A DNA stretch of 64,000 nt from Bifidobacterium moukalabense DSM 27321 (GCF_000522505.1 NZ_AZMV01000004.1:1-64000); one strand, 5' to 3'; counted from the first letter of the stretch, positions 52,510-61,755 are shown. Made by a program: numbers and translations. Notes: a model not told the origin generated them from the letters alone.

Positions 52510-53169
52510 ATGATCGAGAGGAAGAACGACGGGCCGGCGGTGATCGCGTTGGCGAACGGCAAGGGCGGCAGCATGAAGACCACGTCGGCCGTGTTCCTGG
52601 CCTGCGCCCTCGCGGACCAGGCCCGGGGCGAACAGCGCGTACTGGTGGCCGACGCGGACGTGCAGGGCGACGTGAAGGACTGGTGGTACCGTGCCGGCGA
52701 ACTGGGGGAGCCGTTGCCGTTCGACGTGCTCAGCGCCAGTCCCGCCGACCTCACCCATCTGCGCGATGCCGCCGCCGGACTCGGCGGCGAGGCCGTAAGC
52801 TGGATCCTCATCGACGCCGCGCCCTACGGGCGTGCCCTGGACGAGGCGCTGAGGGCCGCCGACTTCGTGGTCATCCCATCGGGTCCCAGCCGCATCGACC
52901 TCGACCAGGCCGCCGGCGTGCAGGACCTATGTACCATGAGGGGCATCCCGAACGCCATACTGCTGTGCCGTACCGAAGCCAACACCCTTGCACTGCGCGA
53001 GGCCCTGGAATGGATCGACCGGGAACGCCGGGCCCGCTTCGACGCCCTGATCCGCAAACGCCAGGACATCCTCAATGCCAAACCGACCCGCCCGCACGGC
53101 GCCGGACTGCACGAATACCGTGACGCGGCGGGCGAGATCAAACAGCTCATGGGGGAGGCCATCCGATGA
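52510..53169 (+). CDS. ParA-type partition ATPase
   Basis: A 219-residue protein. ATG 52510 has AAAGG seven bases upstream; an ATG at 52504 is too close to it. The deviant Walker A is N-G-K-G-G-S-M-K-T-T, Walker A' D-A-D-V-Q-G-D and Walker B S-W-I-L-I-D-A-A-P. It would move or anchor the excised circular element together with the ribbon-helix-helix protein encoded downstream (4-base ATGA overlap). Confidence 0.9.
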   Translation: MIERKNDGPAVIALANGKGGSMKTTSAVFLACALADQARGEQRVLVADADVQGDVKDWWYRAGELGEPLPFDVLSASPADLTHLRDAAAGLGGEAVSWILIDAAPYGRALDEALRAADFVVIPSGPSRIDLDQAAGVQDLCTMRGIPNAILLCRTEANTLALREALEWIDRERRARFDALIRKRQDILNAKPTRPHGAGLHEYRDAAGEIKQLMGEAIR

Positions 53170-53414
53170 GGAACATGGCCCTGACGCCCCGAGCGCGCGA
53201 CCTGACCGCCCTGCTCAATACCGGAACACCGAAAAACCGGAATACCGAAAAACCGAAGGAACGGAGTGCCGGGGACGGCGGCATGTGGGTGAAGACCAGC
53301 GTGAGCCTGCGGGCGGAGACCCGGCGCAGGCTCAGGACCTACGCCGCCGAACACGACATGCGTATCCAGGAAGTGATGGAGGACGCATTGGCCTCCTACC
53401 TGTCCCGGCAATGA
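53166..53414 (+). CDS. Ribbon-helix-helix partition partner (ParB-like)
   Basis: An 82-residue protein. The N-terminal ~40 residues are flexible and coded by DNA that contains a second iteron array. The C-terminal half is a ribbon-helix-helix: M-W-V-K-T-S-V-S-L-R-A-E-T-R-R-R-L as ribbon and helix A, then A-A-E-H-D-M-R-I-Q-E-V-M-E-D-A-L-A-S as helix B. It overlaps parA by ATGA, so the pair is a type Ib-like partition cassette. It likely binds the two iteron arrays. Confidence 0.82.
   Translation: MRNMALTPRARDLTALLNTGTPKNRNTEKPKERSAGDGGMWVKTSVSLRAETRRRLRTYAAEHDMRIQEVMEDALASYLSRQ
53220..53272 (+). repeat. Second 8-bp iteron array, inside the ribbon-helix-helix gene
   Basis: CCG at 53221, 53229, 53237, 53245, 53253 and 53269, with a degenerate ACG at 53261-53263, again exactly every 8 bases in ACCGAAAA-like units. 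The 8-base period is not a multiple of three, so it does not arise from a peptide repeat. Confidence 0.82.
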
Positions 53415-53428
53415 AGGAAGGGAAAACG

Positions 53429-53561
53429 ATGAACGATCTCGGTCAGGATCAGGAACTCGCCGACCTGCTCGACTCGCCGCATGCCATGGTGAACGCGGTG
53501 CCGCGCGGCACTGTTCCTGATCCTCGCCGTGGTCTTCGCATGCATCATCCTCGCCTCCTGA
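53429..53561 (+). CDS. Small transfer-region membrane protein, probably frameshifted
   Basis: ATG 53429 after GGAAGGGAAAACG starts M-N-D-L-G-Q-D-Q-E-L-A-D-L-L-D-S-P. A +1 shift near the palindrome GTGCCGCGCGGCAC (~53488-53512) gives a hydrophobic end A-A-L-F-L-I-L-A-V-V-F-A-C-I-I-L-A-S and TGA 53559-53561, a sensible 44-residue protein with one helix. Without the shift the frame runs into Arg/Pro-rich sequence and continues to 53938. Function unknown; small membrane proteins next to pilin genes are common in conjugation operons. Confidence 0.5.
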
Positions 53562-53589
53562 AAAAAGGGCCCGTTCCCTCGCTCCGGAT

Positions 53590-53598
53590 GTCCAAACC
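53590..53598. promoter_or_regulatory. GGTTTGGAC motif, site 3 (inverted)
   Basis: GTCCAAACC, preceded by CTCCGGAT. It lies between the partition genes and the pilin-like gene, where a transfer-operon promoter would be expected. AAAAAAGGGCCCGTTCC just upstream resembles the start of the cassette hairpins. Confidence 0.35.
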
Positions 53599-53659
53599 AC
53601 GCCGTTCCGCGCGGCCATACCGTGGACATGTCATCGGAAAACCATTGAAAGGAAACACC

Positions 53660-53938
53660 ATGTCCGAGACCATCATCCTCGCCGCGTGGGCCGGGAACAT
53701 GCTCCTCGCCCAGTCCGTCACCCTCGCGGAGAACAGCGGCAACCTGGTGAACAGCGCATTGTCCCTGTTCAGCCAGTTCGCGATCATCGGCGGCGGCCTG
53801 TGGGCCGTGTGGGGCGTCATCATCCTTGCCGGCGGCCTGAAGGACCAGAACGGCCCGGCGACCCAGGCGGGCGTGTGGCAGGTCGTCGGCGGCGGTCTGA
53901 TCATCGCCGCGGCCGCCCTGTTCTCCAGCATCGTCTAG
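53660..53938 (+). CDS. VirB2/TrbC-like pilin candidate
   Basis: A 92-residue protein from ATG 53660 after GAAAGGAAACACC. Two hydrophobic helices (S-Q-F-A-I-I-G-G-G-L-W-A-V-W-G-V-I-I-L and V-V-G-G-G-L-I-I-A-A-A-A-L-F) are joined by a short polar loop (K-D-Q-N-G-P-A-T-Q). The N-terminus has a weak signal-like stretch. Length, topology and position before a VirB6-like gene fit a conjugation pilin or the related small membrane family in Gram-positive ICEs. Confidence 0.6.
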   Translation: MSETIILAAWAGNMLLAQSVTLAENSGNLVNSALSLFSQFAIIGGGLWAVWGVIILAGGLKDQNGPATQAGVWQVVGGGLIIAAAALFSSIV

Positions 53939-53954
53939 GCAAGGACCGTCACTC

Positions 53955-54800
53955 ATGGTCGATTTCATCGTCGGCATCCTCAACGCCATCGGGTCGGGCG
54001 TGGGCGACGACATCATCGCCCAACTGCTCAAGACGCCCGCCCAGTACAGCTCCGAAATGTATGGGCTGAGCCTGTCGGTCGCCCGCACCGCCGTCAAACC
54101 GGTGGCGAGCACGGTCCTGGCGATCATGTGCGTGCTGGAGATCGCCAGGGTCAGCACCAGGGCCGACGGGGATCGTGAGCTCGGCGTGAAGCTCATCGCC
54201 ATGGCGATGTTCAAACTCGTCCTGGTGTTCACCGCGGCCCAGCATTGCGAGCTCATGCTCAAGGCCATCGACGAGATCGGACGGTCCGTGATGAGCGGCA
54301 TCCACACCGCGGCCCCCACCACCGGGACGGCGGCCGGCGCGGGCTTGGGCGACAGCATGAGGAGCGCCATCGAGTCGGCCGGAGCGTTCGGGCAGATCCC
54401 ATGCCTGATCCTGCTGATCATCCCGTTCCTCGTCTCCAAGGGCGCGACCATCGTCGTGACCGTCGTGGTCCTCCTGCGTTTCGTGCAGATCTACCTGCTG
54501 ACCGCGTTCAACCCCCTGCCCATCGCTTTCATCGCGCAGGAGGAGACCCGGCAGTGGGGCATAAACTACTTCAAACAGTATGCAAGCGCGGTGTTCCAAT
54601 GCGCGACCCTTTACCTGGCGATCGTCCTGTACCGCGCGTTCGTCGGATCGGTTGCCGCCCCGCAGTCCTTCCATGACGGCGACAGCCTGTCGGGCTGGGT
54701 CCTGAGCAACTTCACGGGCCTGCTCCTGGCAAGCGTGATGCTGATCGGCATCGTCATGGCGTCCAACAGCGCCGCCAAACGACTCTTCGGCGGCGAATAA
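53955..54800 (+). CDS. VirB6/TrbL-like conjugation membrane protein
   Basis: A 281-residue protein with about six hydrophobic helices, including the long I-P-C-L-I-L-L-I-I-P-F-L-V-S-K-G-A-T-I-V-V pair and the F-N-P-L-P-I-A-F-I loop typical of VirB6-like channel proteins of Gram-positive type IV systems. ATG 53955. It lies between the pilin-like gene and PrgI, the usual order. It would form part of the DNA-transfer channel in the membrane. Confidence 0.75.
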   Translation: MVDFIVGILNAIGSGVGDDIIAQLLKTPAQYSSEMYGLSLSVARTAVKPVASTVLAIMCVLEIARVSTRADGDRELGVKLIAMAMFKLVLVFTAAQHCELMLKAIDEIGRSVMSGIHTAAPTTGTAAGAGLGDSMRSAIESAGAFGQIPCLILLIIPFLVSKGATIVVTVVVLLRFVQIYLLTAFNPLPIAFIAQEETRQWGINYFKQYASAVFQCATLYLAIVLYRAFVGSVAAPQSFHDGDSLSGWVLSNFTGLLLASVMLIGIVMASNSAAKRLFGGE

Positions 54801-54820
54801 AGAAGAAAGGAACACCGATC

Positions 54821-55171
54821 ATGGCTTTGCAGATGCCCGTCTACCGTGAGATCAGCACCATCGAATCGAAGGTCTTCATGGGCATGAGCTGGCGGCAGTG
54901 CCTCGCCGCCATCGTCCTGGCCGTCGTATGCGGGGGAGGCTACCTGGGCATGTGGCTCGGCCTGGGATGGGATCCGAACCTGTGCATGTACCTGATCTTC
55001 CCGCCAGGCCTGCCCATCGCCGCATGGGGGTGGGCCCGCCCCAAGGGGCTCATGCCCGAGAAATACCTGAAATATGTGTGGCGGCATTACGTGACCCGCG
55101 AGATCTACACGCTGGACGGGCCCTCCCGTCCCTTCAGGACCGCCGGCAGACCGTCGATCAAGGAAAGGTGA
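54821..55171 (+). CDS. PrgI-family conjugation protein (VirB3-like)
   Basis: A 116-residue protein after AGAAAGGAACACC. The N-terminus M-P-V-Y-R-E-I-S-T-I-E-S-K-V-F-M-G-M-S-W-R-Q and two adjacent helices (A-A-I-V-L-A-V-V-C-G-G-G and Y-L-I-F-P-P-G-L-P-I-A-A-W) followed by W-G-W-A-R-P-K-G define PrgI/TcpE-like proteins. It precedes VirB4 by five bases and probably docks that ATPase to the membrane. Confidence 0.82.
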   Translation: MALQMPVYREISTIESKVFMGMSWRQCLAAIVLAVVCGGGYLGMWLGLGWDPNLCMYLIFPPGLPIAAWGWARPKGLMPEKYLKYVWRHYVTREIYTLDGPSRPFRTAGRPSIKER

Positions 55172-55176
55172 CAAAG

Positions 55177-57555
55177 ATGACCATGCTCCCGATGAAGGCC
55201 AGGGACCGGTCCGACACGAAGGACTCCCGCAGGAGGAGAACGGCGCGCAGGCCGAAAGGCGTCAAACAGCTCATCGGCTACGATTCCATGCTGCGCAACG
55301 GCATCGCCCACCTTGGCGGCGACCGGTGGAGCGCGAGCATCGCGTTCAGGGACATCAACTACCAACTCAGCCCGGAGGCTCATCAGATGGAGATCATCGA
55401 CAAGTGGGCCAGGGTGATCAACAGCTTCGACGCCGGCCAGAGCGTGCAGATCGCCTCCTACACGCGCAGCCGCGGCGTGCGCGAGATCCTGGCCGACGTG
55501 ATGATGGACGAGCACGGCGACGGGCTCGACGAGTACCGTCGGGACTACAACCGGCTCGCCGAAGGCAAGCTGGAGTCGGTCAGCCGCGACACGAGCACGA
55601 TCAAGATCATGACCGTGACCATCACGGAGAACGACCGGCAGGCCGCCTGCGCCACGTTGAACGCGTTGTGCAACAACCTCGTGGCCCAGTTGCGCAACAT
55701 CGACGAATGCGCCGCCATACGCCTCGACCGGGCCCACCGGCTTCGGCTCATGGCCGAGGTGTTGAGGCCGGGGGAGTCCTTCACGTTCGATGAACGCCGG
55801 TTCGCCCACCAGCCCGGCCAGCCCGACACGAAGGACCTCGTATGCCCGTGGAGCATCGACGCGAGGAAACCCGACCGGCTCGACGTCGAATCCATGGATT
55901 CCTCCTTCCTGCACCGTACCATGTGGGTGTCGTCCCTGCCCCCGGAACTGTCGGACCAGCTGGTCAACGACCTGACCGGTCTGAGGGCGCGCGTCGATGT
56001 GAGCATCCACCTCGCTCCCATGGACCGCGGCGACAGCATGACCCGCGTGCGCCGTAAGAACGCCGAGATCAAGATGCAGATCATGGACCAGCGGCGCAGG
56101 AACCGCAAGCAGGGACTCGACCCCGACGACCTGCCCGACGATCTCGCGGACCAGCAGGAACAGCTCGGCCAGTTGAGGGACGAACTGCGCCAGACCAACC
56201 AGCGTCTCGTGGACTCGATCATCGTGATCGGCGTGAGCGCGGCGAGCGAGGAGGAGCTGGAACTCACGTGCAGGAACGTGCGCGCCAAGGTCAACGCCCA
56301 CTCATGCAAGGCCGAAAGTCTCAAATTCATGCAGCTCGAAGGGCTGACCGCCGAACTGCCCCTGGGCGCCAACCCGCTGCCCATGACACGGACCCTGACC
56401 ACCAATTCCGCGGCGATCCTGATCCCGTTCACCACGCAGGAGGTGTTCGAGCCGCACGGACTGTTCTACGGGTCGAACGCGCGGTCCGGCAATCCGATCC
56501 TGGCCGACCGGCGCAGCCACATGAACTCCAACGGGTTCGTGCTCGGCACGTCCGGCGGCGGCAAATCCTTCACCGTCAAGCAGGAGATCGCCGGCATGTT
56601 CCTCAACCGCGACGACGAGGTGATCGTCATCGACCCGGAACGCGAATACCTGCCCCTCGCGCAGGCGTTCGGCGGTCAGATCATCCCGATCAGCGCCGGC
56701 TCCGGCGCGCGCATCAACCCGTTGGACATCGTGTTGGACGAGACCGGCGACGGCGATCCCGTCAAGCAGAAGACCAACAACGTGGTGAGCATGATCGGCA
56801 GCCTGATCGGCGGCAACGAGGGTCTGGACCCGGTCGAGAAAAGCCTCGTCGACCGTGCCGCATTGAGCCTGTATGTCGCGTACCGTGACACGGGTGCGGG
56901 ATCCTGGCAGCCCACGCTGCAGGATCTGCGCAGGACATTGGACGGCAGCGGCGAACCGGCGGGCCACGAGCTCGCGGTCGCGCTCGACAGCTACACCTCC
57001 GGCTCCCTGTCGGGATTCAACGGGCAGACCAACGTGAACCTGTCCAACAGGCTCACCGTGTTCGACGTGTCCGGGCTGACCGGCGAACTGCGTACGTTCG
57101 GGATGATGGTCGTCATCGATCAGGTGTGGAACCGGGTGATCCGCAACCGTGCCGCGGGCCGGCGCACCTGGCTGTACATCGACGAGTTCCACCGGTTCTT
57201 CGGCAACCAGTACTCGGCCGGCCAGTTCAAGGACATCTACAAGAGGGCGCGCAAGTATGGTCTCGGCGTGACCGGCATCACGCAGAACATCGATGAGCTG
57301 CTCCTGGACCAGGACGCCAGCATGATGCTGTCCAATTCCGACTTCCTGATGCTGCTGAGCCAGAACGGCAGCGACGCCGACTCGTTGTGCGAACTGTTGA
57401 AGCTCTCCGAGGAGCAGCGCCAGTACTTCACCGGCGTGATGCCCGGCCAGGGGCTGATGAAGATCGGCAACGCCTATGTGCCGTTCGACGGGCGGATCCC
57501 GTCCGGCGGGCTCCTGTACAACCTGTATTCCACCAGCTTCGATGACAGGAGGTAG
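55177..57555 (+). CDS. VirB4/TraE conjugation ATPase
   Basis: A 792-residue protein; ATG 55177 after GGAAAGGTGACAAAG. An N-terminal VirB4 domain precedes the P-loop G-T-S-G-G-G-K-S (~residues 463-470), V-I-D-P-E-R-E-Y and Walker B-like W-L-Y-I-D-E-F-H. The Gln/His motif G-V-T-G-I-T-Q-N-I near the end is also typical. It powers assembly and substrate transfer of the type IV secretion channel. The AGGAGG for the next gene lies within its last codons. Confidence 0.92.
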   Translation: MTMLPMKARDRSDTKDSRRRRTARRPKGVKQLIGYDSMLRNGIAHLGGDRWSASIAFRDINYQLSPEAHQMEIIDKWARVINSFDAGQSVQIASYTRSRGVREILADVMMDEHGDGLDEYRRDYNRLAEGKLESVSRDTSTIKIMTVTITENDRQAACATLNALCNNLVAQLRNIDECAAIRLDRAHRLRLMAEVLRPGESFTFDERRFAHQPGQPDTKDLVCPWSIDARKPDRLDVESMDSSFLHRTMWVSSLPPELSDQLVNDLTGLRARVDVSIHLAPMDRGDSMTRVRRKNAEIKMQIMDQRRRNRKQGLDPDDLPDDLADQQEQLGQLRDELRQTNQRLVDSIIVIGVSAASEEELELTCRNVRAKVNAHSCKAESLKFMQLEGLTAELPLGANPLPMTRTLTTNSAAILIPFTTQEVFEPHGLFYGSNARSGNPILADRRSHMNSNGFVLGTSGGGKSFTVKQEIAGMFLNRDDEVIVIDPEREYLPLAQAFGGQIIPISAGSGARINPLDIVLDETGDGDPVKQKTNNVVSMIGSLIGGNEGLDPVEKSLVDRAALSLYVAYRDTGAGSWQPTLQDLRRTLDGSGEPAGHELAVALDSYTSGSLSGFNGQTNVNLSNRLTVFDVSGLTGELRTFGMMVVIDQVWNRVIRNRAAGRRTWLYIDEFHRFFGNQYSAGQFKDIYKRARKYGLGVTGITQNIDELLLDQDASMMLSNSDFLMLLSQNGSDADSLCELLKLSEEQRQYFTGVMPGQGLMKIGNAYVPFDGRIPSGGLLYNLYSTSFDDRR

Positions 57556-57560
57556 GCTCG

Positions 57561-59330
57561 ATGTCCAGGACGCACGCACGCCGTCCGGGTGTGCAACGGA
57601 TCTCCCATACGGCGGCGGGAGCCGTATCGAACGCGTGGAACGGCGGCGCGGACCGGTCGGACATCGCCGACACGGCGGGCCATACCGCCGCCGAGCTCGC
57701 CGCCCGTGCCATGGTGTCCGGAGCGAACGCCGCCAGGCACGGCGTGGGCGGTGTGGCGGCCGGCGCGAGCCGACACATGACCCACGGCAAACGTGAAATG
57801 GTCGCCGCGTACAGGACCGGTCTCAAGCGGGCCAGGAAAGCGGAAAAAGCCGCCCGCCGCGGCGGGGCCGCTTCCGGTGGGAATGCGGGCGGGCCCATGC
57901 TCGTCAAGGACGTGAAACCATCCGAGCGGATCACCGGATATGCGGCCAAGGGCAAGGCGAGCCTCGGCATCGGCCGACATATCGGCAAAGGCCTGGGCAA
58001 GGTTGCGGGCAAGGCCAAGGCCCTTGGTTCGACCGGTCTGGGCTGGGTGGGCGAGGCCAACGCCCGCCTGACCGCCGGCGACGACGATATCGCGTCCAAG
58101 GCCGGCAACACCGCGCGCGACCTGGCGTTCAAGGCGAGCCGTAGGGGCGTCAGGGGCGTCAGTTCGTCCGCCAGGTTCATCTGGCGGCACCGGCGCGCCC
58201 CCGTGAAGGCCGTCCGCGGCGCGAAGAGCGCCGTGAACGCGTCGGTCCGCGCCGCAAGGGCCATGGCGCGCGTCATCCGTGTGATAGCGGCCAAGATCAT
58301 GTCCATCATGGGTGCGGTCAGCCTGCCCCTCATCCCGTTGCTCGTCGCGATCCTGACGGTGGTGGTCGTGCTCGTGTCCGTCCTCGGCGTGTTCATGGCG
58401 GGTACCGCCAGCGCGTCCACGGGCGTCAAGGGCGTGCCGGGCGAATACGAGTCCGACGTGATCCGCGCCGGCTCGATCTGCGATCTGATCACCCCGCCCG
58501 TGATCGCCGCGCAGATCGAGGCGGAATCCGGATGGAACCCGAACGCGGTGAGTTCCGTGGGGGCCACCGGCATCGCACAGTTCATGCCATCCACATGGGC
58601 ATCGAGCGGCAAGGACGGCGACGGCGACGGCAAGGCCGACATCAACAACCCCCACGATCAGATCTGGTCCGAAGGCAACTACATGTGCGGGCTGGCCGGC
58701 CAGGTCGAATCGTTGAAGGCGGCCGGACGGATCAGCGGCGACGGCCTGCAGCTGACCATCGCGGCCTACAACGCCGGCCTGGGCAACGTCACGAAGTATG
58801 GCGGCATCCCACCGTTCACCGAGACCAGGAACTATGTGACCCGCATCCTCGCCCTGATCGCCAAATACACCGACGGCAACGGCACGTCCGGCGGTACCGC
58901 GGGCACTCTCGACAAGCCCCTGGTCATGCAGTCGGACAACTATCACGTGGACATCGCGGCCATGGGCATCCCGGCCACCGACACCACCTACCAGGTGTTC
59001 CAATGCACGTGGTGGGCTTCCGTACGCCGCAAGCAGATCGGCAAACCCGTCGACGGGTACATGGGCAACGGCGGCGACTGGAACGATTCCGCCCGCCGTT
59101 TCGGCTATCCCGTATCCGACAGCCCGCAGGCGGGGGACGTGATCTGCTTCGAGCCCGGCGTGCACGGGTCGGACCCGTCCTACGGGCATGTCGCGGTCGT
59201 GGAGACCGTCAATGCCGACGGGTCGATCCTGATCAGCCAATCCGGCCGCGGCTGGATGAGCGTGGTCACCGAGACCATCACCGCGCAGAGCCTGGCCGCC
59301 ATGGGAAACGGCATCAGCTTCATCCACTAG
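57561..59330 (+). CDS. Conjugation cell-wall hydrolase: SLT plus CHAP domains
   Basis: A 589-residue VirB1-like protein. Residues ~1-245 are a basic, Ala/Gly/Arg-rich region with no clear fold. A transmembrane helix lies at ~252-285 (L-P-L-I-P-L-L-V-A-I-L-T-V-V-V-V-L). Then comes a soluble lytic transglycosylase domain (E-A-E-S-G-W-N-P-N-A, with I-A-Q-F-M-P-S-T-W and A-Y-N-A-G-L-G-N-V) and a CHAP-type amidase domain (Q-C-T-W-W-A-S-V, with Y-G-H-V-A-V-V-E-T). It opens the peptidoglycan for the transfer channel. Full length. Confidence 0.88.
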   Translation: MSRTHARRPGVQRISHTAAGAVSNAWNGGADRSDIADTAGHTAAELAARAMVSGANAARHGVGGVAAGASRHMTHGKREMVAAYRTGLKRARKAEKAARRGGAASGGNAGGPMLVKDVKPSERITGYAAKGKASLGIGRHIGKGLGKVAGKAKALGSTGLGWVGEANARLTAGDDDIASKAGNTARDLAFKASRRGVRGVSSSARFIWRHRRAPVKAVRGAKSAVNASVRAARAMARVIRVIAAKIMSIMGAVSLPLIPLLVAILTVVVVLVSVLGVFMAGTASASTGVKGVPGEYESDVIRAGSICDLITPPVIAAQIEAESGWNPNAVSSVGATGIAQFMPSTWASSGKDGDGDGKADINNPHDQIWSEGNYMCGLAGQVESLKAAGRISGDGLQLTIAAYNAGLGNVTKYGGIPPFTETRNYVTRILALIAKYTDGNGTSGGTAGTLDKPLVMQSDNYHVDIAAMGIPATDTTYQVFQCTWWASVRRKQIGKPVDGYMGNGGDWNDSARRFGYPVSDSPQAGDVICFEPGVHGSDPSYGHVAVVETVNADGSILISQSGRGWMSVVTETITAQSLAAMGNGISFIH

Positions 59331-59343
59331 GAAGGAAAGGACA

Positions 59344-59880
59344 ATGGACGAGCACCGGCGCAACAGGCTCACCGTCACGGCCATGATCACCGCCATCATC
59401 CTCCTGGTGGCGGTGGACCTCACGTTCATCCTCATGAAACCCGCCGGTACGGGCATGGACCGATCCGTCACGGAGCCGGGCGGGGGAAGGACCTCCGCAT
59501 CATCGGCCGCGGCCGCGCATCCGGCCGCGCGGGAGGTGTGCGAAACGCTCGCGCCCAAGGCCGTGAAGGCCTACACCAGCCATGGGAAAGGCCGTGCCGG
59601 ACTCCTCAAACTCTACTTCACGGGCGACGCGCAGGGCCTGAACATCCCCGCCGACCGGATCGCGGCACAACCCGACGTGCAATACGCCGGCGCCCTGAAC
59701 ACGGGGGACGGCTCCTCGGCGGTATGCAGCGTGCACACCGGCCTCGAATCCCCATGGACGCTCACCTGGCGGTGGGATGCGGACGCCGGCTGGCTGTGCA
59801 CCGGCATCAACGGGCCGCTCGAAGGCGCGTACACGACCCTCGGCGACACCGCCCCGCGGAGCGCGGAGAGCGCGAAGTGA
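59344..59880 (+). CDS. Membrane-anchored transfer protein, possibly VirB8/TcpC-like
   Basis: A 178-residue protein from ATG 59344 after AGGAAAGGACA. One N-terminal helix (M-I-T-A-I-I-L-L-V-A-V-D-L-T-F-I-L) anchors an extracellular domain with two Cys in E-V-C-E-T-L and A-V-C-S-V-H, then W-T-L-T-W-R-W-D and W-L-C-T-G-I. Size and position after the hydrolase fit a VirB8/TcpC-like scaffold with an NTF2-like fold, but the fold cannot be confirmed by eye. Confidence 0.55.
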   Translation: MDEHRRNRLTVTAMITAIILLVAVDLTFILMKPAGTGMDRSVTEPGGGRTSASSAAAAHPAAREVCETLAPKAVKAYTSHGKGRAGLLKLYFTGDAQGLNIPADRIAAQPDVQYAGALNTGDGSSAVCSVHTGLESPWTLTWRWDADAGWLCTGINGPLEGAYTTLGDTAPRSAESAK

Positions 59881-59903
59881 GAATCGACAGGGCCGTAATC
59901 GCA

Positions 59904-61755
59904 TCATCGTGCATGAGGTGATTTCCGGCCCTTGGAGTGTCTGAGGGTCGATTTCGGTTTGGGGATGGCGGTGCCGGGCCATGCCTTGCGGCTGAGGAAG
60001 GGGTGCAGTCCGCGCAGTACGTAGATGCACATGTCGTTGTCGAGCTGGGTGAGCTCGTCGGGGGGTGAGCAGCTCGCGGCCGGCGCGCTGGTAGTTGATG
60101 GTGTGGCTGCCGGATACTCCCTTGCTGTCGCTGGTGGTGCGCAGGTCGATGGTCTCCTTGCCGAGGAGTTTGCTGAGCCATTCGGTGGCGGACTGTTCGT
60201 TGCCGCCGAGGAAGAGCACCGAATCGCAGTTGCCGACGATGGTCTCCCAGGAGTCCCGGTACATGGCCTTGAGCTGGGCGATGGTCTGCAGGATGACGCT
60301 GACGCTGACCCGGCGGGAGCGGATCGTGGCGACGAGCCTGTCGAAGTTCGGGATGCGGCCGACGTTGGCGAACTCGTCGAGGAAGCAGTGCAGCGGGGTG
60401 GCGAGCCGTTCGCCGGGATAGGTGCGGCAGCGGCGGATGATGCTGTCGAACAGGCACTGGTAGAAGATCGCGGCCAGGAAGTTGAAGGTCGGGTCCTCGT
60501 CGGGCAGGGCGAGGAATATCGCGATCCTGCCGGCGGGATGACGGTAGCCGCCGGCGTGCTCGTCCCGGTAGCCGCCGATACGGTCGATGCCGATGTCGTC
60601 GCCGGAGAGGATCTCCCTGACCGCGCCGACGGTCAGCGGGGCGAGACGTACGCCCAGGCTGATGATGATGCTTTTCTTGGTTTCTCCCGCACCCTGGGTG
60701 AAGGGCCGGTATTGGCGGGCGGCGAAGCACAGTCCCTGTGCGAGCCGCCATGCCTCCCGAAGGTCCGGATCGTCGTGGTCGGAGGTTTCGTCCTGCCATG
60801 ATCTGCGGGTCTCCTCGTAGATTTCCATGGCGGTCCTGGCCACCGCGTCCACGGGGCTTTCCCTGGTCTCGTCCTGTTCGCTGGCTTCGAGCAGGTCGCG
60901 CAGGTCGGCCACGGCGTTGAGGGTCTGGCCGGCGTCGATGTGCAGGCAGTCCCGGAGGATGTCGTCGGGCAGGTAGTGGACGAACGCGATGAGCGCGGTC
61001 AGCAGGCTTCGCTCGCTTTTGGCCCAGAAATCATCGGTCCGGTGTTCCTTCCGGACCGTTCCGCTGGTGTTGTCCATGATGTTGGTGACCAGGCGCATGA
61101 TCGACACGTCGGGTTTGGCGGGGTCGATGTATTGCATCGGGTTGAACCTGGTCTCGCATGTCAGGTCCACCAGGTCGAGCTTGCGTACCTCGTATCCTTG
61201 CCGCCGCAGCGTCTCATGCGTCATGCCGTAGAGTTCGCCTTTGGGGTCGGTGCAGGCGTAGTCCATGTTGGCCTTGAGGATGTTGGGGATGACGTGTGTG
61301 GCGGTCTTGCCGGAACCGGAGCCGCCGAGCACGGTCGTGTTGAGGTTGCGGCGGGTGGCCCGGGTGTCCAGGCTCAATCCCTCGGTGCGCGTCATCTGCA
61401 GGTTTTCGCTGGTGTCGCCGTCGGTGTACGGTGCCATCTCCTCCGGCTTGGACCAGCGGGCCGAACCGTATTCCTCGCCATCGCGCCAGTTGCGCTGGCC
61501 CATGCTCCACCGGTAGAGGAGGAACAGTCCCGCGGCCACGGCTCCCGCGAGGCCGCATAGCAGGCTGGTGCGGTCGAAGCCGAGCATGAGCGGGTGACGC
61601 GGCATGGCCGTCATGTCATCCATGATCTGTTGGGCCGTCCGTCCGGCGGCGATGCCTGCCTGGATGCGTGCGGCGGCCAGGTCGGCGAGCCAGAAGCCGG
61701 CGAGGATGGTCAGCGTCCTGATGATGATGCCCCTGATGCGTTTCATTGCGTGCAC
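59904..61755 (-). CDS. VirD4/TraG-type coupling protein, frameshifted near the C-terminus
   Basis: About 616 residues when the C6 run (G6 on the plus strand, 60060-60065) is one base shorter, restoring L-L-T-P-D-E-L-T-Q-L-D-N-D-M-C and a stop at 59904-59906; otherwise the frame runs into antisense sequence to 59500. Two N-terminal helices precede the P-loop L-G-G-S-G-S-G-K-T, D-P-K-G-E-L-Y, and Walker B C-F-L-D-E-F-A-N. It couples the relaxosome to the channel. Opposite in direction to the VirB genes, with two small upstream genes on its strand. Confidence 0.88.
60060..60065. other. G6/C6 homopolymer at the traG frameshift
   Basis: On the minus strand ACCCCCCGA should have five Cs to read T-P-D-E-L; with six it reads T-P-R-R-A-H. 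Same one-base excess as in folD. Confidence 0.82.

Noticed and set aside
55105-57579. Long minus-strand ORFs opposite virB4
   Set aside because: virB4 has both Walker motifs in the plus frame; the minus frames are GC-rich shadows.
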